DNA of 64,000 nt from Streptomyces sp. DI166 (GTDB taxonomy: Bacteria > Actinomycetota > Actinomycetes > Streptomycetales > Streptomycetaceae): assembly GCF_900091315.1 (NCBI RefSeq), contig NZ_FLSP01000043.1, forward strand, positions 1 through 64,000. Reading direction: 5' to 3'. Both the position numbers and the translations under genes were made by a program. Below, piece after piece: positions 26,154-35,121 of the stretch (its first letter is position 1; every line of letters starts with the position of its first letter). Below the pieces are notes generated by a model. That model was given only the letters and a program-made list of their open reading frames with translations, was not told where the DNA came from and did no database searches.

Positions 26154-28022
26154 ATGTTCCTTCCGCACCAGCGCGGCCCGCTGCACGACCTGCCGGACAC
26201 TCCCGAGGCCTACGACGAGGTCCTCGGCGACATCACCGAGCAGGCCCTGGCCCGCCTCACCCCCGAGGGCAGCCTCGAACACCCCGACGCCCTCGACGAC
26301 ATCGGCGACACCTCGCTCGGCGTCACCTCCCTGCTGGCCCTCGCACACCGGCGCACCAAGGACCCCCGGCTGCCGGAGCCGGTACTGCGCGGCGTCCGCT
26401 TCCACCTGCGCGAGCGCGTGTACACCGAGGACAACCCCGGCTACCCCAACCTCAAGGTGCGCGACTCGGGCCTCCCGTACGCCCGTTACGTCCTGGAGCC
26501 CGGCGCGCACCCGATCGGCGACTGGCCGAGCACGGTGTGGGCGCTGCTCCAGCTCGTCAACGTCCTCGACACCGCCGAGGACCTGCTCGACGACGCCCTG
26601 CGCACCGAACTCGTCGAGCTGGGCCACGGCTACTGGCGGTGGCTGACGGAGGCGACCTTCTTCAACCCGCAGGAGGCCGGCAACCAGGCCATCGGCGCCG
26701 TCGTCGGCGGCCTCATGCTCGCCGGGCACCTGGACGGCGGGCGCGCCGCGGAGGTGCGCGGCCGGGCGCTGCGCCTGTACGAGGAGGAGATCCGCGCCCA
26801 CCGGGTCCGCGACCGGGGCGCGCTGCTGCCCCCCGAGCACGGCGGCGCGTACGACAACAACTACGGCCCGATCTCCCTGTCCTTCCTCGCGCAGGCCCAC
26901 CGGGTCAGCGGCGAGCCGGTCTTCGCCGAGGACGGCGATACCCTCGCCCGCTACCTCGACGCCCGGCTGACCGCGGGCGGCTTCGACATCGGCGGCCCGC
27001 GCTACAGCGAACAGCACTCCGGCTTCGAGGCGGTCCTGGGCCTGCGCTACTTCGGCAGGCGCGTCGGCGCGGACCTGGGGCGCTACCGGGGGGACAGCCG
27101 CTGGGGCCGGTACGCGGTGAAGCCGGACGGCGGGATCGACGGGCACTTCGCGTTCATGCTGGTGTGGCAGATCCAGGACACCACGCCCTGGCACCGCGCC
27201 CCCTCCCGGGCGGCCCACCGGCACCAACTGCGCGCGGACGGCGTCTCGGTGGCCTTCGACAGCCGGATGACCCCGTCACTGATCGAGGCGGCCGGGACCT
27301 ACTACCTGCCCGCGGCGGTCGGCCGCCAGCACGGTATCGGCCCGGTCGTCGACGGCTTCCTGCTGTGCCGCCCCATGGGCGTGGTCCGGGTGCGCGACGC
27401 CCGCACCGCGGGCCTGGCGGCGAAGCTCGTCACCAAGCCGGTCGTCGGCCGCGACCATGTGCTGCGCCAGGTGCGCTCGCTGTACGTCACGGACGGCACC
27501 TGTCTGTGGCTGACCGTGGCCGTGGAACGCCTGCCCGGTGAGCCGTACCTGCTCGCCGGGTTCCCGTACGCGGCCGACGACGGCGACCGCGTACGCAGGA
27601 CCGCCGCCCACCGGGTGACGGCGGCGGGCGGACTCCGGCTGACCCACCCCGAGTCCGACACTCCGGACCACTTCGACACCCGCGCCGAACGCACCCAGGA
27701 ACAGGCGGCCTTCGCCCTCGCTGCGGACCCGCGCGGCTACGGCAGCCCCGACGAGGGCTGGAGCCATCTGCTCGCCTCCAGCGCCCTGGAGGCCGAACCC
27801 GCGCCCGACGCGCCCACCGGTCTGCACGTGTTCGCGGTGCGCTACGGCGGAACCGGCCCGCTCACCGTCCGCTTCGAGCGGACGGAAGCCGGACTGACCG
27901 TACGCACACCGGAGTTCACGGCGCTGCTCGGCGACCCGGCGGGCGACGCCGCCGGGGAACCGGAGCTGACGCTCACGCCTCCAGCACCCGGCGCTTCTGC
28001 TCCTCGAACTCCGCCTCGCTGA
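26154..28022 (+). CDS. Unassigned 622-aa protein, probable helical-toroid carbohydrate-active enzyme
   Basis: I do not recognise a named family. There is no signal peptide, so it acts in the cytoplasm. Residues 1 to about 350 are helical with repeated Trp/Tyr/Gly-rich turns (WPSTVWALLQLVNVLDTAED, NPQEAGNQAIGA, EHGGAYDNNYGPISLSFL, YSEQHSGFEAVLGLRYF), as in alpha/alpha toroids. The remainder is beta-rich, as in lyases of the heparinase and PL8 folds. Conserved-looking His, Tyr, Asn and Glu cluster at 220-310. It starts 7 bases after the permease stop, so it likely processes the imported oligosaccharide. Its 3' end overlaps the convergent SHOCT gene by 50 bases. Confidence 0.7.
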   Translation: MFLPHQRGPLHDLPDTPEAYDEVLGDITEQALARLTPEGSLEHPDALDDIGDTSLGVTSLLALAHRRTKDPRLPEPVLRGVRFHLRERVYTEDNPGYPNLKVRDSGLPYARYVLEPGAHPIGDWPSTVWALLQLVNVLDTAEDLLDDALRTELVELGHGYWRWLTEATFFNPQEAGNQAIGAVVGGLMLAGHLDGGRAAEVRGRALRLYEEEIRAHRVRDRGALLPPEHGGAYDNNYGPISLSFLAQAHRVSGEPVFAEDGDTLARYLDARLTAGGFDIGGPRYSEQHSGFEAVLGLRYFGRRVGADLGRYRGDSRWGRYAVKPDGGIDGHFAFMLVWQIQDTTPWHRAPSRAAHRHQLRADGVSVAFDSRMTPSLIEAAGTYYLPAAVGRQHGIGPVVDGFLLCRPMGVVRVRDARTAGLAAKLVTKPVVGRDHVLRQVRSLYVTDGTCLWLTVAVERLPGEPYLLAGFPYAADDGDRVRRTAAHRVTAAGGLRLTHPESDTPDHFDTRAERTQEQAAFALAADPRGYGSPDEGWSHLLASSALEAEPAPDAPTGLHVFAVRYGGTGPLTVRFERTEAGLTVRTPEFTALLGDPAGDAAGEPELTLTPPAPGASAPRTPPR

Positions 28023-28266
28023 GCACGCCCTGCGCCTTGAGGTCGCCGAGCTGCTTGAGCTGCTCGATCTTGTCGGTCATGTCGGGGGCCGCCGGGGGCG
28101 CGGCCGGTGCGGCGTACGAGGCCGGCGGGGGAGCGGGCGGTTCGGCGTACTGGGCTTCCTGTGCCGCCCAGCGTCCCGCCTGGCGGCGGCTGACCCGGTT
28201 GGAGACCGCGGTCGCCGTTCCGGCCACCACGGCGGTGCGCGCCATTCCGCGGAGAAGACCTGGCAT
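27973..28266 (-). CDS. SHOCT-domain small protein
   Basis: This 97-residue protein ends in a SHOCT domain (DKIEQLKQLGDLKAQGVLS then EAEFEEQKRRVL). A Pro/Ala-rich linker and a short N-terminal hydrophobic part (RTAVVAGTATAVSNRVSRRQ) precede it. The ATG at 28266 follows AAAGGGA. It is 17 bases downstream of the DUF6325-like gene on the same strand, a common pairing in Streptomyces. Function unknown, possibly oligomerisation. Confidence 0.85.
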   Translation of the reverse strand: MPGLLRGMARTAVVAGTATAVSNRVSRRQAGRWAAQEAQYAEPPAPPPASYAAPAAPPAAPDMTDKIEQLKQLGDLKAQGVLSEAEFEEQKRRVLEA

Positions 28267-28283
28267 GACTGATCCCTTTCGGT

Positions 28284-28748
28284 TCAGGAGGCGTCTTCGG
28301 TCGCGTCGAGGGCCGCGACCAGGGCGGGCACCGGGATCCGTCCCGAGGCGACGAGCTGGGCGCCGCTGCGGCGCAGGGCGGCGGCGAAGGGCGCGGCCCA
28401 CCGGTTCTCGTAGACGAGGATGCCCGCGCTGCTGCCCGGCTGCAGCGCGCTCGCCGCCTCCTCCAGGTCGTCCTGGCCGAGAAGCCCGGACGAGGCGCCC
28501 TCGAAGACGGCCAGATCCAGCGCGCCGTCCCCGGTGAGGTCGGCGATCTCCATACCGCTGACCGTGCCGTCCTCCTCCTTGCGGACGAACATCAGATCCA
28601 GGATCCGGATGATGCCGCGGTCCACCAGGTCGACCAGGAGCGGGAAGTTCTCACCCGTCATCCGGTTGCCGGGGAACTCGACGACCAGGTAGTCGATCGG
28701 GCCCACGTCTTCGAGTTCGTCGCTCACGGTGCCACTCCCGGTGCTCAC
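28284..28748 (-). CDS. DUF6325-like protein
   Basis: This 154-residue protein contains GPIDYLVVEFPGNRMTGENF, then RGIIRILDLMFVRKEEDGTV and ILVYENRWAAPFAAALR, the pattern I associate with DUF6325. It has an alternating alpha/beta look of a ferredoxin-like fold and no signal. It starts at GTG 28748 or at a GTG 8 codons further in. It is probably co-transcribed with the SHOCT gene. Role unknown, perhaps stress-related. Confidence 0.8.
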   Translation of the reverse strand: MSTGSGTVSDELEDVGPIDYLVVEFPGNRMTGENFPLLVDLVDRGIIRILDLMFVRKEEDGTVSGMEIADLTGDGALDLAVFEGASSGLLGQDDLEEAASALQPGSSAGILVYENRWAAPFAAALRRSGAQLVASGRIPVPALVAALDATEDAS

Positions 28749-28822
28749 GTATGCCCCCCGTGACGCCCCCTCGACTCAATTGCAGCACCGGCCCGGGATC
28801 GACGCACTTCGGCCGGGGGAGG

Positions 28823-29476
28823 TCACACGGGCCGCGGCACGGCCGTCGCCGGGACGACGAGATCGGCGCGCCCGCGGGTGGCGGCCACCAGATCGGCGTT
28901 GCGCTGGTCCGTGCCGAGCGACCAGGCCAGCGCCGCCTCGGGGCTCTTGCCGAACTGCTCGTGCCGGGCGACCAGGCGACGGATCCGTTCCTCCTCCGGC
29001 AGCTCGCAGAACCACACCTCGTCCAGCGCGGCCCGTACCCGCGCCCAGGCGCCCGTGTCCAGCAGCAGATAGTTGCCCTCGGTCACCACCAGGCGGGCCG
29101 CCGGGGGCACCGGGATCGCGCCCGCGAGGGGCTGCTCCAGCTCCCGTTCGAAGCCCGGCGCGTAGACCACCTCCCCGTCCGGCTCCTCGCGCAGCCGGCG
29201 CAGCAGCGCCGCGTACCCGGCCGCGTCGAAGGTGTCCGGGGCACCCTTGCGGTCGCGGCGGCCCAGCCGGTCCAGCTCGGCGTCGGCCAGGTGGAAGCCG
29301 TCCATGGGGACGTGGGCGGCGAAGGGCCAGCCGTCCGCGTTCAGCTCCCGTACCAGCTGCTCGGCGAGGGTGGACTTGCCCGCGCCCGGGCTGCCCGCGA
29401 TGCCGAGGAGCGCGCGCTGTCCCGAGGCGGTGAGGGCGCGGGCACGGGCCAGGAGGTCGTCGAATGTCCGGGGCAC
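28823..29476 (-). CDS. Uridine kinase-like nucleoside/nucleotide kinase family protein
   Basis: This 217-residue P-loop kinase has Walker A GIAGSPGAGKSTLAEQL at about 25-41, an acceptor loop HVPMDGFHLADAELDRLGRR, and LVVTEGNYLLLD as the Walker B-type strand. The family includes uridine, pantothenate-like and fructose kinases. It starts at GTG 29476. It is separate from the two upstream minus-strand genes by 74 bases. Substrate not decided. Confidence 0.8.
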   Translation of the reverse strand: MPRTFDDLLARARALTASGQRALLGIAGSPGAGKSTLAEQLVRELNADGWPFAAHVPMDGFHLADAELDRLGRRDRKGAPDTFDAAGYAALLRRLREEPDGEVVYAPGFERELEQPLAGAIPVPPAARLVVTEGNYLLLDTGAWARVRAALDEVWFCELPEEERIRRLVARHEQFGKSPEAALAWSLGTDQRNADLVAATRGRADLVVPATAVPRPV

Positions 29477-29662
29477 GGCCAGAGTCTTTCATCCGGCCGC
29501 GCCCGCATGTTCCGGGCCTGCGGGGAAGCCGTGCGGGCACCGGTGCGCCGCCCGTCAGGCAGGTGGCCGAACACGACACTGCGCCCTTCTCCGAACCACG
29601 TTAGTTTGTCCCTGTTTTATCCGTTTCCGGGCACGGGTGGACCTTCCAGGCAGGGGTGGACG

Positions 29663-31150
29663 ATGTCCCACGGCACGAACGCCACGCTCGTAGGCGCGGG
29701 GCGGCACGATGCGGCGGCCGCCCCGGCAAGGTCCGGCCTGATGCGCGGGAACACGCCGCTCGCCCTGGTCGCGGGCGCCTTCACCGCCGCGCAACTGCTG
29801 CTCGTACGGCCGGACATGGGGCTCGGCTGGGACGAGACGGTCTACGTCAGCCAGGTGAGCGACCGGGCCCCGGCCGCCTTCTTCAGCGCGCCGCGCGCCC
29901 GCGGGATCTCCCTGCTCGTGGCACCGGTGACGCTCTGGTCGTCCTCCACCGGCCTGCTGCGCGTCTTCCTCGCCGTCCTCTCCGGCCTCGCCCTCTTCCT
30001 CGCCCTGCGCGCCTGGCGGGGCCTGTTCCCGACCTTGGTACTGGCCGGGGGAGGAGCCCTGTTCGCCACCCTGTGGGTGACCCTCTACTACGGCCCGCAG
30101 GCCATGCCCAACCTCTGGGTCGCCCTCGGCGCCCTGCTCACGGTCGGCTGCTTCCTGCGCGCCCGCCTGGACCGGCGGGCCCTGTGGGGCACGGCCCTCG
30201 GCGCCGCCCTCATGGCGCTGATGCGCCCGACGGACGCCGTGTACGTCGCCCTGCCCCTGCTGGCCGTCGCTCTCGCTGGACGGCACTGGCGGCTCGGCCT
30301 CGTCACCTCGGCGGGCCTGCTGGCCGGAGCCCTCCCCTGGGTCGTGGAGGCGTACACCTCCTACGGCGGGCTGCGCGAGAGGCTCAACGAGGCGTCGCGC
30401 GTGCAGGGCGGGCTGGGCTGGAACATCGCCGTCGACGACCAGATGCGCAGCATGGCCGGGCGGACCCTGTGCCGGCCGTGCACCGGATCCATGCCCGAGC
30501 CGGTGCTGATGGTGTGGTGGTTCACGCTCCCGCTGCTGGCGCTGCTCGGGCTGGCCGTCGCGGTACGCGCCCGGCGCACCGCCCGCACCCTGATCCCGCT
30601 GGCCTGCGCCGCCACGGCCGCCTTCCCGTACCTGTTCCTCATCGGCTACGCGGCCCCCCGCTTCCTGACCCCCGCCTACGCGCTGCTCGCCGTGCCGATC
30701 GCCGACGGGCTGCGGCACCTGGTCAGGACCCCGGCCGGACGGTGGCGGCCGCTCGCCACCGGCGTGCTCGCGGTCGCGCTGGCCGGACATCTCGCCGTGC
30801 AGTACGCCGTCCTGGACCGCATGGTCGACCGCACCGTCGCCCACCACGGCTCCTGGGCCCGCAACGTCGCGACGATGCGCTCCCTCGGCGTCCGCCCGCC
30901 CTGTCTGCTCACCGGTCACGAGGCGATCCCGGTCGCCTACTACGCGGGCTGCGCCTCGGGCGCCGTCCGGGGCAACAACGCCAACACCACACGCGCGGAG
31001 ATCCTGCGCACCGCCCGCCGGGAACCGGTCGCCGTACTCAGCGTGCCCGGCGCCGCGCCGCCCTCCTACGCGCGCGACTGGCCACTGCACCGCCTCGACA
31101 ACATGGACGTCCGTATCGCGCCCGCCCCGCGCGACGGCGGGGCCGCATGA
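29663..31150 (+). CDS. Polytopic membrane glycosyltransferase (GT39/ArnT-like)
   Basis: This 495-residue membrane protein has about ten hydrophobic spans. The early catalytic-type acidic segment is DMGLGWDETVYVSQVSDRAP, placed after the first helix as in PMT/ArnT enzymes that use polyprenyl-phosphate sugars. A Cys pair (TLCRPCTG) lies in an extracytoplasmic loop. The ATG is preceded by GGGGTGGAC. It overlaps the next gene by 4 bases, so this transferase and the flippase-like protein act together in surface glycan or lipid modification (inferred). Confidence 0.75.
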   Translation: MSHGTNATLVGAGRHDAAAAPARSGLMRGNTPLALVAGAFTAAQLLLVRPDMGLGWDETVYVSQVSDRAPAAFFSAPRARGISLLVAPVTLWSSSTGLLRVFLAVLSGLALFLALRAWRGLFPTLVLAGGGALFATLWVTLYYGPQAMPNLWVALGALLTVGCFLRARLDRRALWGTALGAALMALMRPTDAVYVALPLLAVALAGRHWRLGLVTSAGLLAGALPWVVEAYTSYGGLRERLNEASRVQGGLGWNIAVDDQMRSMAGRTLCRPCTGSMPEPVLMVWWFTLPLLALLGLAVAVRARRTARTLIPLACAATAAFPYLFLIGYAAPRFLTPAYALLAVPIADGLRHLVRTPAGRWRPLATGVLAVALAGHLAVQYAVLDRMVDRTVAHHGSWARNVATMRSLGVRPPCLLTGHEAIPVAYYAGCASGAVRGNNANTTRAEILRTARREPVAVLSVPGAAPPSYARDWPLHRLDNMDVRIAPAPRDGGAA

Positions 31151-32106
31151 CGCCCGGGCAATTCGTCGCCACCCCCACCCCCACCCGAAGACGGGGCGCC
31201 TACTGGCACACCGCCCTCGCCGTCGCCGTCCTCGTCGCCGCCGGGTGGCTGGCCCGGCGGCACTGGCCGGTGCTGGAGTCCGGCGCCGTCCGGCTCGCCG
31301 TCGCCGACCAGGGCCGGCTGCTGCTGGCGGGCACGGCGGCGATCGGCACCTGGCTGTGCGCGTCGCTCGCCCAGCAGGGCGCGGTGCCCGAACGGCTGCC
31401 CCGAGGGCGGCTCGTCGCCGCCCAGTTCGCCGCCTCCGCCGCCAACCACGTCCTGCCCGTCGGACTCGGCGCGGGCGTGGTGAACCTGCGGTTCCTGATG
31501 CGCTGCGGCCTTCCGGCGGCCCGCGCGGCCACCGCGGTCGCGGCCAAGGGCACCGCCGGAGTCCTGGTCCGCGCGGTCCTCATCGCCTGCCTCGCCGTCG
31601 CCTGCCCCGGCGTCCTCGACCTCCCGCGCCACGCACCCGGACCGACCGCCGTGCTGCTCACCGCACTCGCCGTGGCGACGGTGACCGCGCTGCTCGCCGG
31701 GCCGCTGCGGCAGCGGTGCCGCGGGGTCTGCCGCACCGCCCTCGCCGACCTGCGCGCCGTGCACACCCGGCCGCTGCGGGCGGCGGCCCTGTGGGGCGGT
31801 TCGCTCGCCTTCGTCGCACTGCACTGCCTGGTCCTCGTCGCCGTCACCCAGGCCGTCGCCCTGCCCCTGCCCCCGCTGAAGGTCGCCCTGCTCTACCTGG
31901 CCGCCAGCAGTGCCGCCGCCCTGCTGCCCACCCCGGGCGGCCTGGGCTCCCTGGACGCGGCCCTCGCCCTGGCCCTGGCCGCGTCGGGGGCGCCCGCCGC
32001 GTCGGCGGCCTCGGCGGTGCTCGGATACCGGCTGCTGACGGTGTGGCTGCCTCTGGTGCCCGGGTTGCTGGTGCTGGGAGTGCTGATCCGGCGCAAGGCG
32101 CTGTGA
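31147..32106 (+). CDS. Lysylphosphatidylglycerol synthase TM-like (UPF0104/flippase-type) membrane protein
   Basis: This 319-residue protein has about eight membrane helices and the family features NHVLPVGLGAGVVNLRFL, AATAVAAKGTAGVLVR and LLPTPGGLGSLDAALALA. Members lie next to glycosyltransferases and are thought to move or modify lipid-linked substrates. The start ATG overlaps the upstream stop (ATGA). The stop codon lies inside the first copy of a 39-bp tandem repeat. Confidence 0.82.
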   Translation: MTPGQFVATPTPTRRRGAYWHTALAVAVLVAAGWLARRHWPVLESGAVRLAVADQGRLLLAGTAAIGTWLCASLAQQGAVPERLPRGRLVAAQFAASAANHVLPVGLGAGVVNLRFLMRCGLPAARAATAVAAKGTAGVLVRAVLIACLAVACPGVLDLPRHAPGPTAVLLTALAVATVTALLAGPLRQRCRGVCRTALADLRAVHTRPLRAAALWGGSLAFVALHCLVLVAVTQAVALPLPPLKVALLYLAASSAAALLPTPGGLGSLDAALALALAASGAPAASAASAVLGYRLLTVWLPLVPGLLVLGVLIRRKAL

Positions 32107-32184
32107 CGCTGCCGGGGACGGCCGGTCCGGCGCAAGGCGCTGTGACGCTGCCGGGGACGGCCGGTCCGGCGCGCGGCTCTGTGA
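32087..32184 (+). repeat. 39-bp tandem repeat at the end of the flippase-like gene
   Basis: Two identical 39-bp units occupy 32087-32125 and 32126-32164, followed by a degenerate partial third from 32165. The first unit contains the last codons and stop of the membrane-protein gene. The unit is 13 codons long, so the array looks like a duplication of the gene end. It may sit in the leader of the proteasome-type gene at 32258. Confidence 0.85.
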
Positions 32185-32257
32185 TCCGAACGGAGTTTCC
32201 CGTGTCCCCGCGTCTGGTAGGACTTCGGGTGTCGGACGGCGGACGAGGGGGAGGGCC

Positions 32258-33112
32258 ATGACGCAGGACGAGTACGGTGGGCGACTGGGCGAGGAGTTCT
32301 TCACACCGGGGTCCTCCTCATTCACGGAGTTCCTCGCGGCCCACCGGCCGGACCTGCTCAGCACGCGCCGCGTCCTGCCGGCCGGCATGCTCGCCGACCC
32401 GGACCGGGTGCCGCACGGCACCACCGTGCTCGCCCTCACCTTCCGGGACGGCGTGCTCATCGCCGGGGACCGCCGGGCCACCATGGGAAACCTCATCGCC
32501 CAGCGCGACCTGGAGAAGGTGCACCCGGCCGATGACTACACCGCCGTCGCCTTCGCCGGAACCGTCGGCCTCGCCGTGGACATGGTGAAGCTGTACCAGG
32601 TGGAGCTGACCCACTTCGAGAAGATCGAGGGCGTCCCGATGACCCTCGGCGCCAAGGCCCGCCGCCTGGCGAGCATGATCCGCGAGAACCTCGGCCAGGC
32701 CATGCAGGGCCTGGCGGTCGTCCCGCTGCTCACCGGCTACGACCCGGCCCGGCCCGAGGGCGAACGGGGCCGCATCTTCGCCTTCGACATCGGCGGAGGC
32801 CTGTACGAGAAGACGGACTTCTACGCCGAGGGGTCCGGGTCCCCGTATGCCCGCGGCGCGTTGAAGAAGCTGTTCCACCGGGGCATGTCCCGCCGCGAGG
32901 CGGCCCTCGCCGCGCTCCAGGCGCTCTACGACGCCGCCGACGACGACTCCGCCACCGGCGGCCCGGACCTCGGCCGCCGGATCTTCCCGATCGTCTCCGT
33001 CATCACCGAGGACGGCTTCGAGCGGCTCTCCGAGGCCGAGACCGAGCAGCTGAGCCGGGAGCTGGTCGAGGCCCGCCGCGACCGCCCGGACGGCCCCGTC
33101 GCCACCCCTTGA
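32258..33112 (+). CDS. prcB: Orphan 20S proteasome beta subunit homologue
   Basis: This 284-residue Ntn-hydrolase has a 54-residue propeptide (with GSSSFTEFLAAHRPDLL) ending at Gly54. The catalytic Thr55 becomes Thr1 in HGTTVLALTF. Counting from it, Asp17 (GDRRA), Arg19 and Lys33 (LEKV) are all in place, so it should be an active protease after self-cleavage. Beta subunits form rings that need an alpha-ring partner. No alpha subunit, pup or ATPase gene is adjacent, so this is likely a second copy, apart from the usual prcBA locus. The ATG is preceded by a GA-rich stretch (GACGAGGGGGAGGGCC). The symbol reflects homology only. Confidence 0.88.
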   Translation: MTQDEYGGRLGEEFFTPGSSSFTEFLAAHRPDLLSTRRVLPAGMLADPDRVPHGTTVLALTFRDGVLIAGDRRATMGNLIAQRDLEKVHPADDYTAVAFAGTVGLAVDMVKLYQVELTHFEKIEGVPMTLGAKARRLASMIRENLGQAMQGLAVVPLLTGYDPARPEGERGRIFAFDIGGGLYEKTDFYAEGSGSPYARGALKKLFHRGMSRREAALAALQALYDAADDDSATGGPDLGRRIFPIVSVITEDGFERLSEAETEQLSRELVEARRDRPDGPVATP

Positions 33113-33209
33113 CCTGGGCGTACCCGGTCGGGTGGTTGACCGGCGCGGAACGGGAAACGCGGTGCGTGAGGCGGCGGACCGGCCGCGCCCGGAGACGAGG
33201 GAGACCGTG

Positions 33210-33545
33210 ATGGCCCCGGACCCCAGCACCCCCGAGCCGATGGCGGACGACACCTACCAACCCACCGGCGGCAACGAGGAGCAGGAGGACGCCACGCCCC
33301 TCGACCCCGAGAACACCGTCGGTGAACCGTCCTACGACGATGTCCTCGACGCGGGCTACTCCCCGCCCGAGCATCCCCTCGGCGTCACCGAGTACGGCAC
33401 GACCGCCGCCGAGCAGCACCAGGGCGAGAGCCTGGACGAACGGCTCGCCCGGGAGGCCCCGGAGGGATCGGGCGCCGTCGAGGAGGACGAGACCGGATCC
33501 GCCGAGGAGGCCGCCGTCCACATCGTGGGCGAGGGAACCGCCTGA
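33210..33545 (+). CDS. DUF5709-like acidic protein
   Basis: This 111-residue, very acidic protein carries the DUF5709 pattern DDVLDAGYSPPEHPLGVTEY and GTTAAEQHQGESLDERLARE. It is probably soluble and disordered at both ends. It starts at ATG 33210 (GTG 33207 is adjacent) with GAGGGAGA before it. It ends 37 bases before the convergent sthA. Function unknown. Confidence 0.8.
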   Translation: MAPDPSTPEPMADDTYQPTGGNEEQEDATPLDPENTVGEPSYDDVLDAGYSPPEHPLGVTEYGTTAAEQHQGESLDERLAREAPEGSGAVEEDETGSAEEAAVHIVGEGTA

Positions 33546-33582
33546 CCGGGGCGAGGCGGTCCCCTTCACCGGGCACGGCCCG

Positions 33583-34986
33583 CTAGTCGGTCATCCGGTC
33601 CACCTGGCGGAGCCGGTTGGTGGCGTCCAGCGCGGCCACCTTGTAGGACTCCGCGAGCGTCGGGTAGTTGAACACCGCGTCGACGAGATAGTCGACCGTT
33701 CCCCCGCACCCCATCACCGACTGGCCGATGTGGATCAGCTCGGTCGCGCCCGAGCCGAAGCAGTGCACGCCGAGCAGGGTGCGGTCCTCGGTCGACACCA
33801 GCAGCTTCAGCATGCCGTGCGAGTCACCGATGATCTGCCCGCGGGCCAGCTCCCGGTAGCGGGAGATGCCCACCTCGAACGGCACCCGCTCCTCGGTGAG
33901 CTGGTCCTCGGTACGGCCGACGAAGCTGATCTCCGGGATGGTGTAGATACCGATCGGCTGGAGGTGGTGCATCCGGCCGACCGGCTCCCCGAAGGCGTGG
34001 TACGCCGCCGTGCGGCCCTGCTCCATGGAGGTCGCGGCCAGGGCCGGGAAGCCGATCACATCGCCCACCGCGTAGATGTGCGGCACCTCGGTGCGGTAGT
34101 GCTCGTCGACCGAGATCCGGCCGCGCGGGTCGGCGGACAACCCGGCCTTGTCCAGATCGAGTTCGTCGGTCAGGCCCTGCCGCCCCGCCGAGTACATCAC
34201 CGCGTCGGCCGGGATCTTCTTGCCGCTCTCCAGCACGGTCACCGTGCCCCGCGGATGCCGCTCGACCGCCGCGACGGTCTCCCCGAACCGGAACGTCACC
34301 GCCAGGTCCCGCAGGTGGTACTTGAGGGACTCCACGATCTCGACGTCGCACATGTCGAGCATCCCGGCACGCTTCTCCACCACCGTGACCCGGCTGCCGA
34401 GCGCGGCGAACATGGAGGCGTACTCCATGCCGATGACCCCCGCGCCGACGATGACCATCGAACGCGGCACCCGCTCCAGGGTGAGCACATTGTCCGAGTC
34501 CATGATCGTCCGCCCGTCGAACTCCACGCTGGAGGGCCGCGCGGGCCGGGTGCCGGTGGCGATCACGATGTGCTCGGCGGTCAGCAGCCGTTCCTGTCCG
34601 GTGACCTCGCGCACGGCGACGGTGTGGTCGTCCACGAACCGTCCGGTCCCGGCGTACAGGGCGACCTGGTTGCGGGAGAGCTGGCTGCGGATGACGTCGA
34701 CCTCGCGGCCCACCACGTGCTGGGTGCGCGAGATCAGGTCGGCGACGGTGATGTCCTCCTTGACGCGGTAACTCTGGCCGTACAGGTCGCGTTGGGTGAG
34801 ACCGGTGAGGTACAGCACCGCCTCGCGCAGGGTCTTGGACGGGATGGTGCCGGTGTGGATGGAGACCCCGCCCACCATGTCGGGGCGGTCGATGACGGCG
34901 ACCCGGCGGCCCAGTTTGGCCGCGGCGATGGCGGCCTTCTGGCCGCCCGGTCCGGATCCGAGGACGAGCATGTCGAAGTCGGGCAT
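33583..34986 (-). CDS. sthA: Si-specific NAD(P)+ transhydrogenase
   Basis: This 467-residue flavoprotein of the pyridine nucleotide-disulfide oxidoreductase fold has FAD motif VLGSGPGGQKAAIAAAKLG, NAD motif VIVGAGVIGMEYASMFAALG and the dimerisation domain at the C terminus. The usual redox Cys pair is absent: SIHTGTIPSKTLREAV occupies its place, as in SthA. It should exchange hydride between NADPH and NAD+ in the cytoplasm. It is single and divergent from the molybdoenzyme gene at 35122, with 135 bases between. Confidence 0.9.
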   Translation of the reverse strand: MPDFDMLVLGSGPGGQKAAIAAAKLGRRVAVIDRPDMVGGVSIHTGTIPSKTLREAVLYLTGLTQRDLYGQSYRVKEDITVADLISRTQHVVGREVDVIRSQLSRNQVALYAGTGRFVDDHTVAVREVTGQERLLTAEHIVIATGTRPARPSSVEFDGRTIMDSDNVLTLERVPRSMVIVGAGVIGMEYASMFAALGSRVTVVEKRAGMLDMCDVEIVESLKYHLRDLAVTFRFGETVAAVERHPRGTVTVLESGKKIPADAVMYSAGRQGLTDELDLDKAGLSADPRGRISVDEHYRTEVPHIYAVGDVIGFPALAATSMEQGRTAAYHAFGEPVGRMHHLQPIGIYTIPEISFVGRTEDQLTEERVPFEVGISRYRELARGQIIGDSHGMLKLLVSTEDRTLLGVHCFGSGATELIHIGQSVMGCGGTVDYLVDAVFNYPTLAESYKVAALDATNRLRQVDRMTD

Positions 34987-35121
34987 CCTCCGGAGTCTGG
35001 CAGCTCCAAGACCGTTTCCGGAAGGGCGGACCGCAATCCGAACCCGCCCGGCCGGACGGCCGGTTGATCAAGAGCCGCCCTCGACAGGGCGTTCGGCCTC
35101 GCGCGGCGGGACAATGCGGCT

